A program made the translations under genes and the position numbers. Below are positions 53,714 through 64,000 of a stretch of DNA of 64,000 bases, one piece after another. The stretch's first letter is position 1; every line of letters begins with the position of its first letter. The DNA is from Spirobacillus cienkowskii (GTDB lineage Bacteria > Bdellovibrionota_B > Oligoflexia > Silvanigrellales > Silvanigrellaceae): contig NZ_CP146516.1 in assembly GCF_037081835.1 (NCBI RefSeq), forward strand, positions 2,045,577 to 2,109,576. Reading direction: 5' to 3'. The notes beneath the pieces were generated by a model. It had not been told where the DNA came from and ran no database searches. It saw only the letters and a program-made list of their open reading frames with translations.

Positions 53714-56098
53714 TTAATGAGATATAGTTTTTGTTAAGGTAATAATTTTATTAGCAACATTATCAATTGGTTCAATAAAATCAACAGCATTTAATTTTAT
53801 TGCTTCTTTGGGCATTCCAAACACAACACAGGTTGCTTCATCTTGCGCAATAGTTTTAGATCCTGAGGCTTTCATTTTTTTTAAACCTTTAGCTCCATCA
53901 TTGCCCATACCAGTTAAAATAACTCCTAATGATTTTTTTAAATTAAGGTCTGCAATTGAAGAAAATAACACATCAACAGATGGCCTGTGCCCATTTACCA
54001 AATCACTTGTAGAAATATCTATTTTAAACTTGCTTTGTTGCTTAATAACTTTCATTTGCTTGTTACCTGGAGCGATATAAACAGTGTTTGGTAATAATTC
54101 TAGATCATGACTTGCTTCAACAACATGAAAAGAACAAATATTATTTAATCTATCGGCCAATGCCTTAGAAAAAACTTCTGGAATATGCTGTACAACAACA
54201 ATTGGCGGAATATTTTCTGGCAATCGCTCTAAAACAATTTTTAATGCCTCTGTTCCACCTGTAGAAGAGCCAATTGCAATAATATAATTTTTATCAAGAG
54301 CCTCTTCATTATTATTTTTATAAAAAGAATATTTTGATAAATTAGAAATTTTTGAACTTTTGGCATTAATAATTTTTTCTATTAATACTAAACTTTCACT
54401 TTCAATATCCTTCATTTGCGGTTTTTGAAAAAAGTCAATGGCACCAGTTTCAAGCGCTTCCATTACAAGCGAACCTTCTTCCATGTTGAGTGCACTGACA
54501 ACAATGGTAGGTATTTTAAATTCAGGGATCACAATTTTTAAAACATCAATACCATTTAAGTAAGGCATATTGATATCAAGCGTAAGAACATCGGGTTGCA
54601 AGTTTTGCACTTGAATTTTTACATCTCTCGGATCAGAAACTTCTCCTACTACTTTTATTCTTTTATCTTTAGAAAGCATATTTTTGAGTTGCATTCTTAT
54701 TGTTGGAGAATCATCAACAATTAATACTTTAATTGGAGAATTGTTTTTATCGTTATGATGAATACTTGTATTGCTTGGCAAAGCTGTTTCGTTTGATAAA
54801 TTTTTTGAAATTTTCCGATTATTTGAGTTTTGTTTAAAAATAGTATCAATTTTAAAGCAAATTTCTTCTTCTGAATCAGAAATATTTTTAATATCAGGTT
54901 TTTCTACATAATCCGACGCACCCAAATCTAACGCTTCTTTTACAACGTTTGTTCCATCTCTTTCAACTGAGCTGACAATGAGTACTGGAGGATGAATGCC
55001 TTTTTTAAAATCTTTGCGCAAATACTCTATGCCAGTTTCACCCGGCATATGAATATCTAACGTTATAATATCAACATCTAACGTTTTTAAAATAGAACGA
55101 GCCTCTTGAGCATTTAAGGCCGTACCAACCACTTCAAAACCTTTGTCTTTTTTGAGAATTTTTTTAAGTAACATTAAAATAGTCGGAGAGTCGTCTACAC
55201 ACAAAATTTTTATAATTGATTTTTTTGGCAATTCCTGAACTATCGCTTTTTCTTTATTATCAAAATCAAAGTTTTTATGACAGTATATTGAGTTTGAAAC
55301 AAGATTTACAGGCAAATTGTATCCTAAAATTGATTCACTAATTCCTAGTACCATAATTCCATAATCTGATAGTCTACTTAATAGTGAATTGATAATTTGC
55401 GACACTTGCTGTTGGTTAAAGTAAATTAACACATTTCTACAAAAAATAACATCAAATTTTTCTTTTGTAAATTGATTATCAAGTTTTAACAAATTAGCAA
55501 CTTCAAACGTTATCGAATTTTTAATATGTGATTTTGGTTTAACAAAACTACTTAACTCTCCTTTTCCTCTAAGCCAATTTCCATGTACATAATAAAGTGG
55601 AACTTGGGATAGTTCTTTAAATTCGTACACAGAATTTTGCGCATATTGAACAGATTCATAATCAACATCTGTACCTAAAATTTTATAGTCAAAATCTTTT
55701 AATTTATTTTGAGTTTTAAGCTTATTAAAAAACATTGCGAGCGAATATGCTTCTTGGCCTAAACTACATGCGGCACTCCAAATTTTAATTGTTTTATCTT
55801 TTTTATGATTTAAAATATTATTAATTAATTTATATTCAATATCTTCAAAATGAAAATACTCTCTAAAAAAGAATGTATGATGAGTGGTTGCACAAGAAAT
55901 AAGCATTCTTTTTTCGGTTACTAAATTTTTTTCTAAATAATCAAGATAAGAAGCTGGCTCTTTAATACCGAGGATTGAAAATCTTTTTAACAAACGATTT
56001 TGGATCATGGGATAATTTTTTTCAGTTAACTGATTTCCAGTTTCATCATAAACAATTTTAATAATTTTAGGAAGAATTTTCTTCCATTCAGCATCCAT
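53714..56098 (-). CDS. CheR-REC-REC-CheB fusion (receptor methyltransferase and methylesterase in one protein)
   Basis: Four modules are visible in 794 residues. CheR methyltransferase at 1-280: ATTHHTFFFRE, WSAACSLGQEAYSLA, FDVIFCRNVLIYFN. REC1 at about 294-420: CVDDSPTILMLLKK, ITLDIHMPGETG. REC2 at about 455-575: IVDDSPTIRMQLKN, LTLDINMPYLNG. CheB methylesterase at about 600-790: catalytic Ser in IAIGSSTGG, His in VVQHIPEVFS, Asp in GMGNDGAKG. The two activities oppose each other in receptor adaptation. The start overlaps the mcp stop (TAATG). Confidence 0.92.
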   Translation of the reverse strand: MDAEWKKILPKIIKIVYDETGNQLTEKNYPMIQNRLLKRFSILGIKEPASYLDYLEKNLVTEKRMLISCATTHHTFFFREYFHFEDIEYKLINNILNHKKDKTIKIWSAACSLGQEAYSLAMFFNKLKTQNKLKDFDYKILGTDVDYESVQYAQNSVYEFKELSQVPLYYVHGNWLRGKGELSSFVKPKSHIKNSITFEVANLLKLDNQFTKEKFDVIFCRNVLIYFNQQQVSQIINSLLSRLSDYGIMVLGISESILGYNLPVNLVSNSIYCHKNFDFDNKEKAIVQELPKKSIIKILCVDDSPTILMLLKKILKKDKGFEVVGTALNAQEARSILKTLDVDIITLDIHMPGETGIEYLRKDFKKGIHPPVLIVSSVERDGTNVVKEALDLGASDYVEKPDIKNISDSEEEICFKIDTIFKQNSNNRKISKNLSNETALPSNTSIHHNDKNNSPIKVLIVDDSPTIRMQLKNMLSKDKRIKVVGEVSDPRDVKIQVQNLQPDVLTLDINMPYLNGIDVLKIVIPEFKIPTIVVSALNMEEGSLVMEALETGAIDFFQKPQMKDIESESLVLIEKIINAKSSKISNLSKYSFYKNNNEEALDKNYIIAIGSSTGGTEALKIVLERLPENIPPIVVVQHIPEVFSKALADRLNNICSFHVVEASHDLELLPNTVYIAPGNKQMKVIKQQSKFKIDISTSDLVNGHRPSVDVLFSSIADLNLKKSLGVILTGMGNDGAKGLKKMKASGSKTIAQDEATCVVFGMPKEAIKLNAVDFIEPIDNVANKIITLTKTISH

Positions 56099-58281
56099 TA
56101 AAGCTCCTCAAAGCGAGAATCATTATAAGAAGGAACTTCTTTCTTTAAGTTATCTTTTTTTTCTGAATTTGGAGGAGAACTTGATTTTTTATCAGTTTTA
56201 AAAGAATTTTGATTGTTATTTTTAGGTTTAATATCATGATCATTTTTATTATCAATAATTATATTTTCTAATTTTATATCACTATTTTCTCCATGAATAA
56301 TGAGTAATAGTTGAGTTGCAACGTTACCAATTGCAACACTTTGCGTTAAAAGCTCGTCTGCTGTAGAAGAAGATTTTTGGGCAATGGTTGAATTTTGATG
56401 CGTGACAGAGTCTAATTCATTCATAGCATTATTGATTTCTTGCACACCTTTCGCTTGTTCTTGAGCAGAATTCGCAATTTCATTCACTAAATTATTAACT
56501 TCTTCTGAGTTTACATATATTTTTTCAAATACATTAGAGCACTTTATACTTATTTCTTCGCCTTTTTTAACAGAATTTTCAGATTTTTTAGAAATATTTT
56601 CAATATTACTTTTTGTTTCATCTATAATACTTTTAACTTTATGCAAACTATTATCAAGCATTGTTGAAATTTCGGTTGAGGCCGTACCGCTCATTTTAGC
56701 AAGATTTCCAACCTCTTCGGCAACCACAGAAAAACCTCTGCCATGCTCTCCTGCTCGTGCGGCTTCTACAGATGCATTAAAAGAGAGAAGCTTGGTTTGA
56801 AATACAATTTCATTAATCACTTTTGTTTTATTTTCAATTTCTGAAATTAAATTGACAATTTCTGAAATTCTTTTATTGCCTTCAAAAAATTCCTTTAGAA
56901 CTTCGTCATTACTGTGTTTTATCTGCTTAATAGAAATTAACATCTCATTGACTATATTTTTACCTTCGCGTACTTTTTCTTTGTTTTCATCCGATTTTTT
57001 TCTTGATAAATCTGCCATTTCTGATGATTTATTCATCATAACACTAATTTCATTTACCGCCGCCACTGTTTCTTGCAGCGATGCTGCTTGCTCTGTTGCC
57101 GCTGCAGAAAGTGCTTGACTATCTCCAGAAGAATCCTGAGATGCTTTTTTTAGCAAATGGTTTCCTTGCGACATTTTATTTGCCAAATCTATTAAATGGT
57201 TAACAAGATTTTTAACTAATAAACTACTAATAAATACTGTTAAACTTATTAAAATAATAAAAGATAAAATAAAAATAATCTTTGTAAAATTAATTTCAGA
57301 TAACATTTCTTCTTCTGAAACTGAAAGAACAATTCTCCAACCTAAGTTATCAACTATTTTTTCGCCCACTATATTTTTTAATCCTTGAGTATATTTTTTT
57401 CCATTTATAGAGTGTTCAATCTGCCTATAATGATCTTTTAAGAATTGAGGATTTTTTTCTGTATCCCATTCTTTTAATAAATTAACAACATTTAATTTTT
57501 TTTCATCGTGCACAACATCTGTATTTCCATTATTTTGAGAAGGAGAATAATCAAATAAAAGCATACCATTATTACTTAATAATTTAAATTCTGCCGATTT
57601 TTTTTCTTCTTCTATAAATTTTGGAAATACACGGGTAATCACTGCCTCTACCCACATAAAATCAGCATGCGTACTGATAACTCCTATAGCCTCTCCTTTG
57701 GAATTGTACACAAAGGTAGAAAATATTGATGCAAAAGCTTTATTTTGGTAAGATTTTTCAATTATATCAGAAAAATTTGGATTTTGAAATGCAACAGATG
57801 TGAATCCCTTTTTTTCATCTTCTAAAAAACGTTTTTCTACAACATCTTTAAACCACTTTGTATTTTTATAATTGTATTTGTATAAAATATCATTATTGAT
57901 TCTTTTTCCTTTAGGAGAAATACTATTTACTGCAACCAAATTGCCATTTAAATCACAAACCATTATTAAATTGTAAATTCCATAAAATTCGACTATTTTA
58001 TTTAAGTAACTTGTACCTTCAAAATTACTATAGCCATTACTTGCCAGATTTTTAAAATACAGAGAAAAAGCTTTTATATCTCCATACCGTTCAAAAAATT
58101 GATCTTGAATCGCTTCAGAAATTGATGATGCATCTTGTAATAATTGAATGTCTTCATTTTTTTCTTGCTTAGCAAACACTAAAAAAAGTAGAGTTAATGC
58201 AACTAAACCTGTTATTAACACTCCGCCAATACAAAGAATCAGTATTTTAATTTTAAGACTTAATGAATTAAATTTTTTCAT
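56098..58281 (-). CDS. Methyl-accepting chemotaxis protein with Cache-type sensor
   Basis: The 727-residue protein has a membrane segment at about 10-33, a periplasmic double-Cache-like sensor (about 40-325; [36 protein letters not shown]), a second membrane segment (about 330-352) and a cytoplasmic signalling domain with the hairpin tip [20 protein letters not shown] and [16 protein letters not shown] flexible Lys/Asn/Asp-rich tail of about 60 residues ends NDSRFEEL, possibly a tether for CheR, though it lacks the Trp of the known pentapeptide. It lies between cheW (5 bp) and the cheR/cheB fusion. Confidence 0.92.
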   Translation of the reverse strand: MKKFNSLSLKIKILILCIGGVLITGLVALTLLFLVFAKQEKNEDIQLLQDASSISEAIQDQFFERYGDIKAFSLYFKNLASNGYSNFEGTSYLNKIVEFYGIYNLIMVCDLNGNLVAVNSISPKGKRINNDILYKYNYKNTKWFKDVVEKRFLEDEKKGFTSVAFQNPNFSDIIEKSYQNKAFASIFSTFVYNSKGEAIGVISTHADFMWVEAVITRVFPKFIEEEKKSAEFKLLSNNGMLLFDYSPSQNNGNTDVVHDEKKLNVVNLLKEWDTEKNPQFLKDHYRQIEHSINGKKYTQGLKNIVGEKIVDNLGWRIVLSVSEEEMLSEINFTKIIFILSFIILISLTVFISSLLVKNLVNHLIDLANKMSQGNHLLKKASQDSSGDSQALSAAATEQAASLQETVAAVNEISVMMNKSSEMADLSRKKSDENKEKVREGKNIVNEMLISIKQIKHSNDEVLKEFFEGNKRISEIVNLISEIENKTKVINEIVFQTKLLSFNASVEAARAGEHGRGFSVVAEEVGNLAKMSGTASTEISTMLDNSLHKVKSIIDETKSNIENISKKSENSVKKGEEISIKCSNVFEKIYVNSEEVNNLVNEIANSAQEQAKGVQEINNAMNELDSVTHQNSTIAQKSSSTADELLTQSVAIGNVATQLLLIIHGENSDIKLENIIIDNKNDHDIKPKNNNQNSFKTDKKSSSPPNSEKKDNLKKEVPSYNDSRFEEL

Positions 58282-58286
58282 AAGTT

Positions 58287-58778
58287 TTAACCATTCCCCT
58301 CTTTTTGCAAGTGGACCAAATCTTCAATGCTTAAAGTTTTTACCAAATTTATTAGCAAAATAATTTGTCCCTTAATATCAACAATACCTTCAATGTAATC
58401 ATTAAAAATACTCGATTGCATGTCTGGTTTTGGTAGAATTTTTTCTTCTTCTATATTGATTACAGAATCTACAGAATCAACCAATACACCAATTATAATA
58501 TTGTCTAAATCACAAACTATAACAGAATTTTCTTCTGTTCCCTTAGATGTAATACTTAATTTTTTTCGCATATCTATTACACTAATGACTTTACCTCTTA
58601 AATTCATAATTCCACAAAAATAATTTGGTGTATAAGGTATTTGTGTAAATTCTGGAACCGCAATGACTTCTCTCACTTGAAGCAGTGGAATACTAAATAC
58701 TTCGTGACCTAAACTAAAACAAAGAAAACGCTCGTCTGTTAAGTTAATTTTTTTTGCAATCTCATGATTTGCTGTCAT
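58287..58778 (-). CDS. cheW: Chemotaxis coupling protein CheW
   Basis: The 163-residue protein consists of one CheW domain ([88 protein letters not shown]). It links receptors to CheA. The start overlaps the cheA stop by 4 bp (ATGA). Confidence 0.93.
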   Translation of the reverse strand: MTANHEIAKKINLTDERFLCFSLGHEVFSIPLLQVREVIAVPEFTQIPYTPNYFCGIMNLRGKVISVIDMRKKLSITSKGTEENSVIVCDLDNIIIGVLVDSVDSVINIEEEKILPKPDMQSSIFNDYIEGIVDIKGQIILLINLVKTLSIEDLVHLQKEGNG

Positions 58779-60568
58779 AGTTCAATCCTATTTTTACTTC
58801 GCTGAAAATTTTTCTGAAAAGAATGACTTAATACCAAATCACCAATTTCTAAAATTGGTGCTGCTTTGCCATCACCTAAAATAACACTGCCAACTATGCC
58901 TTTTTCACAACGAAGCTCTTCTCCTAAGGACTTTGTCACAATAGACTGAATAGCAATTATTTTATCAACTACAGCAGCAATTTTTTTATCGTTGCTTTTA
59001 ATAATAAAAACAGATTTATCGGTATTTTTAATTGAATTATTTTCTTTTTTAATATTTCCAAAACCTTCAGACAAATCAAAAATAGGAATCTCTTCGTTAC
59101 GTAATATAATAATGCTATCAATATTTGATATATATTTAATTTTGCATTTACTTAAACTCATACATTCAACAACTTGATTTAATGGTATAACATATTTTTT
59201 GTTTGAAATTTCTGTAATAAATGCATCCATTATTCCAATAGTTAGTGGAATTCTAATTTTAAATTTTGTTCCTTCATTAATTTTTGATTTTATTTCTATT
59301 TTACCATTTAATTCATCAATGGTTGTTTTAACAACATCCATTCCTACTCCACGCCCAGAAATTTCTGTTGTTTCTGCTTTTGTCGAAAAGCCTGGAGCAA
59401 AAATTAATTTATAGCATTCTTCATCTGTTAATTTTTCTGTTCCTTTAATTAATCTTTTTTTCACAGCACTTTCGTATATTGTCTGAGGATTCATTCCTGC
59501 TCCATCATCTTGAACAACCAATACAAGATCTCCAGACTCATGACTTGCCGTTACATTAATTGTGCCAACTGTTGCTTTATTTTTACTTATTCTAATTTCT
59601 TCGTTTTCTATACCATGGTCAATAGAATTTCTAATCATATGCATTAAAGGATCTGCTATTTCATCTAAAATAAATTTATCAATCTCTGTATCTTCTCCAT
59701 TAAATTTTAAATCAATTTTTTTGTTTAAAAATAATGAGGTATCATGAGCTGTTCTAGTAAGTTTTTGAAAAACTGGTTTGATTGAAACCAATCTTAAACT
59801 CATAATAATATCTTGAACCTCTTTAGTAATTTTATAAAGAAGCCTATACGTATTTTTTAGTTCATTAAAGTCTTTATTATTAATTTGCTCTTCGATCATG
59901 CTTTCAATAATTACAATTTCTCCAATATTATTTTGTAGTCTTTCTATTCTAGATATAGAAACTCTTATAACGTCATCTACGTTTTCTGGTTTTTTATTTT
60001 CTTTTTTCTTAACTTTATTAATATTATTATTACTTACAATAATTGGATGTTCCTCTTTTTTAGGTACATCACTACCAAAAAAACCAAATTCTTCTTTTAT
60101 TGGAGGATTTTCTTCAATTACAATTTGTTTTTCTTGTTCAGTATTTTGTCCCGTTTCCTGTTCTACTCCTTGGTTTGAATTTCTATTTTCAATAAAATCT
60201 TTTATTTCGCTAACTAATATTTTGTAATCTGAGGTATATTGATTATTATTTTTTAACTCACTAATAATAAGTTTAACTTTATCATTTGCTTTTAATAAAA
60301 GATTGACTAATTCATTGTTAACAGAAATTTCTTTATTTTTGAGTTTTAAAAGTAAGGATTCTAAATTATGAAGAATTTCTGAAACTTCTAAAAAACCAAC
60401 AGCCTTCGCGCTCCCTTTTAAATTGTGCGCAAGTCTAAAGCTTCGAGACAATAGATCTAAAGGAGTATTTTCTGAAAATTGTAAATAAACTTCTTCTGCT
60501 TCTTCAAGATTAATATCTGACTCTTGAAAAAACGTGTTTATCAATTCTTTTTCAAAATCGTCTGCCAT
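58775..60568 (-). CDS. cheA: Chemotaxis histidine kinase CheA
   Basis: The protein has about 597 residues from ATG 60566-60568 (a TTG four codons upstream is possible). The HPt domain has phosphorylatable His48 in LAHNLKGSAKAVGF. A Lys/Glu-rich linker (about 105-200) appears to lack a P2 domain. The dimerisation and ATPase domains follow (DPLMHMIRNSIDHGIE, QDDGAGM, GFSTKAETTEISGRGVGMDVVK), then the CheW-like domain. It is the first gene of a packed run cheA-cheW-mcp-cheR/REC/REC/cheB-RR. No cheY, cheD or cheC is found nearby. Confidence 0.92.
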   Translation of the reverse strand: MADDFEKELINTFFQESDINLEEAEEVYLQFSENTPLDLLSRSFRLAHNLKGSAKAVGFLEVSEILHNLESLLLKLKNKEISVNNELVNLLLKANDKVKLIISELKNNNQYTSDYKILVSEIKDFIENRNSNQGVEQETGQNTEQEKQIVIEENPPIKEEFGFFGSDVPKKEEHPIIVSNNNINKVKKKENKKPENVDDVIRVSISRIERLQNNIGEIVIIESMIEEQINNKDFNELKNTYRLLYKITKEVQDIIMSLRLVSIKPVFQKLTRTAHDTSLFLNKKIDLKFNGEDTEIDKFILDEIADPLMHMIRNSIDHGIENEEIRISKNKATVGTINVTASHESGDLVLVVQDDGAGMNPQTIYESAVKKRLIKGTEKLTDEECYKLIFAPGFSTKAETTEISGRGVGMDVVKTTIDELNGKIEIKSKINEGTKFKIRIPLTIGIMDAFITEISNKKYVIPLNQVVECMSLSKCKIKYISNIDSIIILRNEEIPIFDLSEGFGNIKKENNSIKNTDKSVFIIKSNDKKIAAVVDKIIAIQSIVTKSLGEELRCEKGIVGSVILGDGKAAPILEIGDLVLSHSFQKNFQRSKNRIEL

Positions 60569-60702
60569 TTTAACAACCAACTATTCTAAAAAATTTATGC
60601 CCACGCAGAATATCGTTTAAAATGACGTTTTAAGTTAATTATAATTAAAGACATGTCAATTTTATAACATTTTTTGTTTATTTAATAAAATTTTTTGATT
60701 TA

Positions 60703-63700
60703 TTACATAGCTCTACGGTATTGTCCGCCCACTGCATACAATGCTTGTGTAATTTGACCAAGTGTCGCATAACGCGTTGTGTTTAATAGCTCTTCAAATA
60801 CATTACCGTTTTTAAGAACAATATATTGTAATTTTTTTAATGCTTCTTGAGATTTTTGCATATGTTGTTTTTTAAAATGATTTAGTCTATTTATTTGTTC
60901 TGATTTTTCTTGATAATTGGCTCTTGATAAAGGTATATGAGTTTTATTATTTTCAGTTGCATTAGTGTTTAAGTAGGTATTGACTCCAATAATTGGCAAT
61001 TGGCCAGAATGCTTTAATGTTTCGTAATACAAGCTTTCTTCTTGTATTTTACCTCGTTGGTACTGCGTTTCCATGGCTCCTAATACACCACCTCTACTTG
61101 ATATCCGCTCAAATTCTGCCAAAACAGCGGCCTCAACATCATTGGTTAAAGCTTCAATAAAGTAACTCCCTTGCATGGGGTTTTCATTTTTTAATACCCC
61201 ATACTCACGAGCTAAAATAAGCTGAATTGCCATACTTCTTCGCACACTTTCTTCGGTAGGTGTGGTAATCGCCTCGTCATAAGCATTTGTGTGCAAAGAA
61301 TTGCAGTTGTCAGATAAAGCCAGTAACGCCTGCAGTGTGGTGCGAATGTCGTTAAACTGCATTTCTTGGGCATGCAACGATCGCCCACTTGTTTGAATAT
61401 GGTACTTTAATTTTTGAGAACGTTCGTTTGCTTTATATCGCTCTTTCATCGCTATTGCCCAAATTCTACGTGCCACCCGACCAATCACAGAATATTCGGG
61501 ATCCATTCCATTACTAAAAAAGAACGCCAAATTAGGCGCAAACTCATCAACGTGCATTCCTCTACTTAAATAATACTCAACATAGGTAAATCCATTGGCA
61601 AGAGTCAATGCAAGCTGGGTAATAGGGTTTGCCCCCGCTTCAGCAATATGATAACCAGAAATACTGACTGAATAATAATTTTGCACATTATTTTTAACAA
61701 AAAATTCTTGAATATCACCCATCATTTTTAACGCAAAATCAATAGAAAAAATGCAGGTATTTTGTGCTTGATCTTCTTTTAAAATATCTGCTTGAACTGT
61801 TCCCCGAACCTGGCCCAATGTGTAAAAATAAGCGCTGCGGTATTCTTCTGGGGTAAGAGCTCTACCAACTTTTATCTCTTCTTTGGCAACTTGCTGATCG
61901 ATTGCTGCATTAAAAAACAACGCAAGCAAAATTGGTGCTGGCCCATTTATAGTCATACTCACGCTGGTATTTGCTTCACACAAATCAAATCCTTTATAAA
62001 GAAGTTTCATGTCATCTAAGGTTGCAATACTCACACCGCTTTCACCAATTTTTCCATAAATATCGGGTCTTTCATTTGGCTCATCGCCGTATAACGTGAC
62101 ACTATCAAAGGCGGTAGAAAGTCTTTTTGCCGTGTCGCCTTGAGTTAAAAAATGAAACCGGTTGTTTGTTCTTGCAGGACCGCCTTCACCTGCAAACTGC
62201 CGTTTTGGATCTTCGTCTGAACGTTTAAAAGGAAACACTCCAGACGTAAACGGAAAAAATCCAGGTAAATTTTCGTTTCTTAAAAATTTTACAATATCTC
62301 CATAGTTTTCAAATTGTGGTAAATGTAACTTTTTAATTTTTAATCCAGATAAAGAAACAGAATAAGTAACTACTTCGTATTTTTTGTCTCTAACATAATA
62401 ACTATAAACATCACCTTCGTAATTTTGTTTTAAGCTATTCCAATTTTTTAAATTTTCTATTAAATATTGCGGCAATAAATTCCATAATTTTTTTGATTCA
62501 TCTTCAAAAATATTTTTTAAACTCAATTTATTAATAATTTCTTGAGATTTTTCGAGTGAATATATATAATTTGCATTTTTAACATGCTCATTGGTTTGTT
62601 CATGATAATTTTTAATAGTTTGCGAAATTTCATTTAAATAATTTGACCTATTTTGTGCTATGATTGATGAAATATTTGTTGATTTTTTAGCAATTTTCAT
62701 TTGCACCTTATCTTGCCAAACATTATCATTTGATTTTTTATTTAGTAACTTTAGCAAACTTTTATATAAAGCATTAACACCATCATCATTAAATTTAGAG
62801 GCTATTGTACCAAAAATTGGATAATCTTCTTCTAAAATATTTCTGTTTCCTGCAAACCTAGTACGCCTAATTAACGATTTTACATCTCGGTATGCATCTT
62901 CAGATCCTCTACGATCAAACTTATTGATTGCAATAAAATCTGCAAAATCGAGCATATCAATTTTTTCTAGTTGTGTTACGGCTCCAAATTCACTTGTCAT
63001 GACATACAAGCTCAAATCAGATACATCTAAAATTCCTGTATCACCTTGACCTATACCACTTGTTTCAATAATAATTAAATCAAACTTTAACGATCGCGCA
63101 AGACATATTGCTTCTTTTGTAACTGAAGACAGTTCATTTTTACTACCTCTTGTAGCAAAACTATGCATAAATATATTTGAATTATAAACCGCATTCATGC
63201 GAATACGATCTCCAAGTAATGCTCCTCCTGATTTTTTTTTCGAGGGATCAACACTAAATATACAAATTTTTTTCTCAGGAAACTCTAAAATAAATCGTCT
63301 AATAATTTCATCGGTAAGACTACTTTTACCAGCTCCTCCTGTACCTGTTACACCTAATACAAGCGGATAATTTTTTTGCCTTCGCTTAGAAAAATCAACA
63401 TTTGCATTATCAATTTGTAACCGAATTTCTGACGGCAAATTATTGATATCATGTTCAATGATTGATAATGCTCTCGCAAATTTTAAATTTTCTGAAACTG
63501 ATATTTTTTTATTTTTAAACTCTTGCGGCCATTCATAAATTGAAAAATCTGATTTTTGAAGCATATCGCATAACATGCCCTCTAAGCCCATTTTTAATCC
63601 ATCTTCTGTAGAATAAATTCTTGTTATTCCAAAATCATGCAGATTTTCAATTTCTTGAGGAAGAATAACACCGCCTCCTCCTCCAAATATTTTTATATCT

Positions 63701-63978
63701 TGACGGCCATTTTTATTTAATATCTCTTTCATATACTTAAAAAATTCGACATGGCCTCCTTGGTAAGAACTTACAGAAATTGCTTGAACATCTTCTTGAA
63801 TTGCAGCATTAACTATTTCACTTACGCTACGATTATGTCCAAGATGAACAACCTCAACACCTCCTTGCTGCAGAAGTCTCCGAATTATATTAATGCTCAC
63901 ATCATGACCATCAAACAAAGCCGTTGCAGTCATAAATCTCACCTTGTTTTTAAGTTTATAATTAAAACTTGTCTCCAT
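60703..63978 (-). CDS. icmF: Fused isobutyryl-CoA mutase IcmF
   Basis: The 1091-residue fusion has an N-terminal B12-binding domain (ALFDGHDVSINIIRRLL, VVHLGHNRSV, ISVSSYQGGH), a MeaI-type G-protein chaperone (P-loop GVTGTGGAGKSS near 210) and the mutase substrate domain (about 560-1091; VSISGYHIAEAGANP). Substrate-specificity positions read RQFAGEGGP (Phe where methylmalonyl-CoA mutase has Tyr) and DQAQNTCIFS (Gln where it has Arg), which fits interconversion of isobutyryl-CoA and n-butyryl-CoA. AGGAAATG precedes the ATG at 63978. It lies 135 bp upstream of the cheA region on the same strand. Confidence 0.93.
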   Translation of the reverse strand: METSFNYKLKNKVRFMTATALFDGHDVSINIIRRLLQQGGVEVVHLGHNRSVSEIVNAAIQEDVQAISVSSYQGGHVEFFKYMKEILNKNGRQDIKIFGGGGGVILPQEIENLHDFGITRIYSTEDGLKMGLEGMLCDMLQKSDFSIYEWPQEFKNKKISVSENLKFARALSIIEHDINNLPSEIRLQIDNANVDFSKRRQKNYPLVLGVTGTGGAGKSSLTDEIIRRFILEFPEKKICIFSVDPSKKKSGGALLGDRIRMNAVYNSNIFMHSFATRGSKNELSSVTKEAICLARSLKFDLIIIETSGIGQGDTGILDVSDLSLYVMTSEFGAVTQLEKIDMLDFADFIAINKFDRRGSEDAYRDVKSLIRRTRFAGNRNILEEDYPIFGTIASKFNDDGVNALYKSLLKLLNKKSNDNVWQDKVQMKIAKKSTNISSIIAQNRSNYLNEISQTIKNYHEQTNEHVKNANYIYSLEKSQEIINKLSLKNIFEDESKKLWNLLPQYLIENLKNWNSLKQNYEGDVYSYYVRDKKYEVVTYSVSLSGLKIKKLHLPQFENYGDIVKFLRNENLPGFFPFTSGVFPFKRSDEDPKRQFAGEGGPARTNNRFHFLTQGDTAKRLSTAFDSVTLYGDEPNERPDIYGKIGESGVSIATLDDMKLLYKGFDLCEANTSVSMTINGPAPILLALFFNAAIDQQVAKEEIKVGRALTPEEYRSAYFYTLGQVRGTVQADILKEDQAQNTCIFSIDFALKMMGDIQEFFVKNNVQNYYSVSISGYHIAEAGANPITQLALTLANGFTYVEYYLSRGMHVDEFAPNLAFFFSNGMDPEYSVIGRVARRIWAIAMKERYKANERSQKLKYHIQTSGRSLHAQEMQFNDIRTTLQALLALSDNCNSLHTNAYDEAITTPTEESVRRSMAIQLILAREYGVLKNENPMQGSYFIEALTNDVEAAVLAEFERISSRGGVLGAMETQYQRGKIQEESLYYETLKHSGQLPIIGVNTYLNTNATENNKTHIPLSRANYQEKSEQINRLNHFKKQHMQKSQEALKKLQYIVLKNGNVFEELLNTTRYATLGQITQALYAVGGQYRRAM

Positions 63979-64000
63979 GGCTTCATTTCCTATATGGTTT

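Noticed and set aside
58220..58281. C-terminal CheR-binding pentapeptide on the MCP
   Set aside because: The receptor's real C-terminus (near 56100) ends SRFEEL and lacks the Trp of the known NWETF-type motif, so I mention it only as a possibility.

Overview
The window is AT-rich DNA of a Gram-negative bacterium. It encodes at least seven lipobox lipoproteins, a flagellar hook-associated cluster, an outer-membrane-like protein, complex I genes and a chemosensory cluster. Very low GC, a nuoCD fusion, fused IcmF and a protein related to the TcdA/TcdB delivery domain together would fit a low-GC member of the Bdellovibrionota/Oligoflexia such as Silvanigrellales. That placement is an inference from gene content, not something I could test.

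Layout. 1-2.3 kb: end of hutU, then hutI and a DoxX-like gene. 2.4-5.8 kb: a large predicted lipoprotein whose middle resembles the pore-forming/delivery region of clostridial glucosylating toxins; its start codon and body are in different frames across a T9 run. 5.8-12.3 kb: a YciO-type gene divergent from nuoCD-E-F-G-I. 12.5-17.0 kb: a leucine-rich-repeat lipoprotein and a three-gene ABC-2 exporter. 17.2-18.6 kb: a decaying accessory patch (DarT-like pseudogene with a small partner, a fragment of an unknown gene, an Rpn-type transposase fragment). 18.6-25.7 kb: GDSL esterase, acyl-CoA ligase, flgM-flgN-flgK-flgL, FMN reductase. 25.9-28.1 kb: intact YhcG nuclease, HTH regulator and an unknown gene.

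28.1-45.6 kb is dominated by secreted lipoproteins. Four share nearly the same 24-residue signal peptide with the lipid-modified cysteine at position 24. Two share a complete promoter and long leader, and every one has an inverted repeat in its leader or just upstream. One carries a 7-residue proline-rich tandem repeat; another has lost a similar tail at a stop codon followed by an IS630 insertion. Inside this region lies a GC-richer segment (37.3-41.1 kb) with an outer-membrane-like pair, a gamma carbonic anhydrase, an HD-like protein and tRNA-Cys.

45.7-50.3 kb: a DUF2326 ATPase with a small middle component (ABC-three-component type), a frameshifted YhcG nuclease flanked by 131-bp direct repeats, and a Suc_Fer-like gene. 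49.4-60.6 kb: a tightly packed run on the minus strand, cheA-cheW-mcp-cheR/REC/REC/cheB fusion-response regulator-membrane P-loop NTPase-aminotransferase-Suc_Fer gene, with gaps of 16 bp or less or short overlaps throughout. 60.7-64.0 kb: complete icmF.

The items most worth follow-up are the TcdB-delivery-like lipoprotein with its homopolymer, the lipoprotein family with common leaders, the four-domain CheR-REC-REC-CheB protein and its operon, and the repeat-flanked nuclease next to an incomplete ABC-three-component system.
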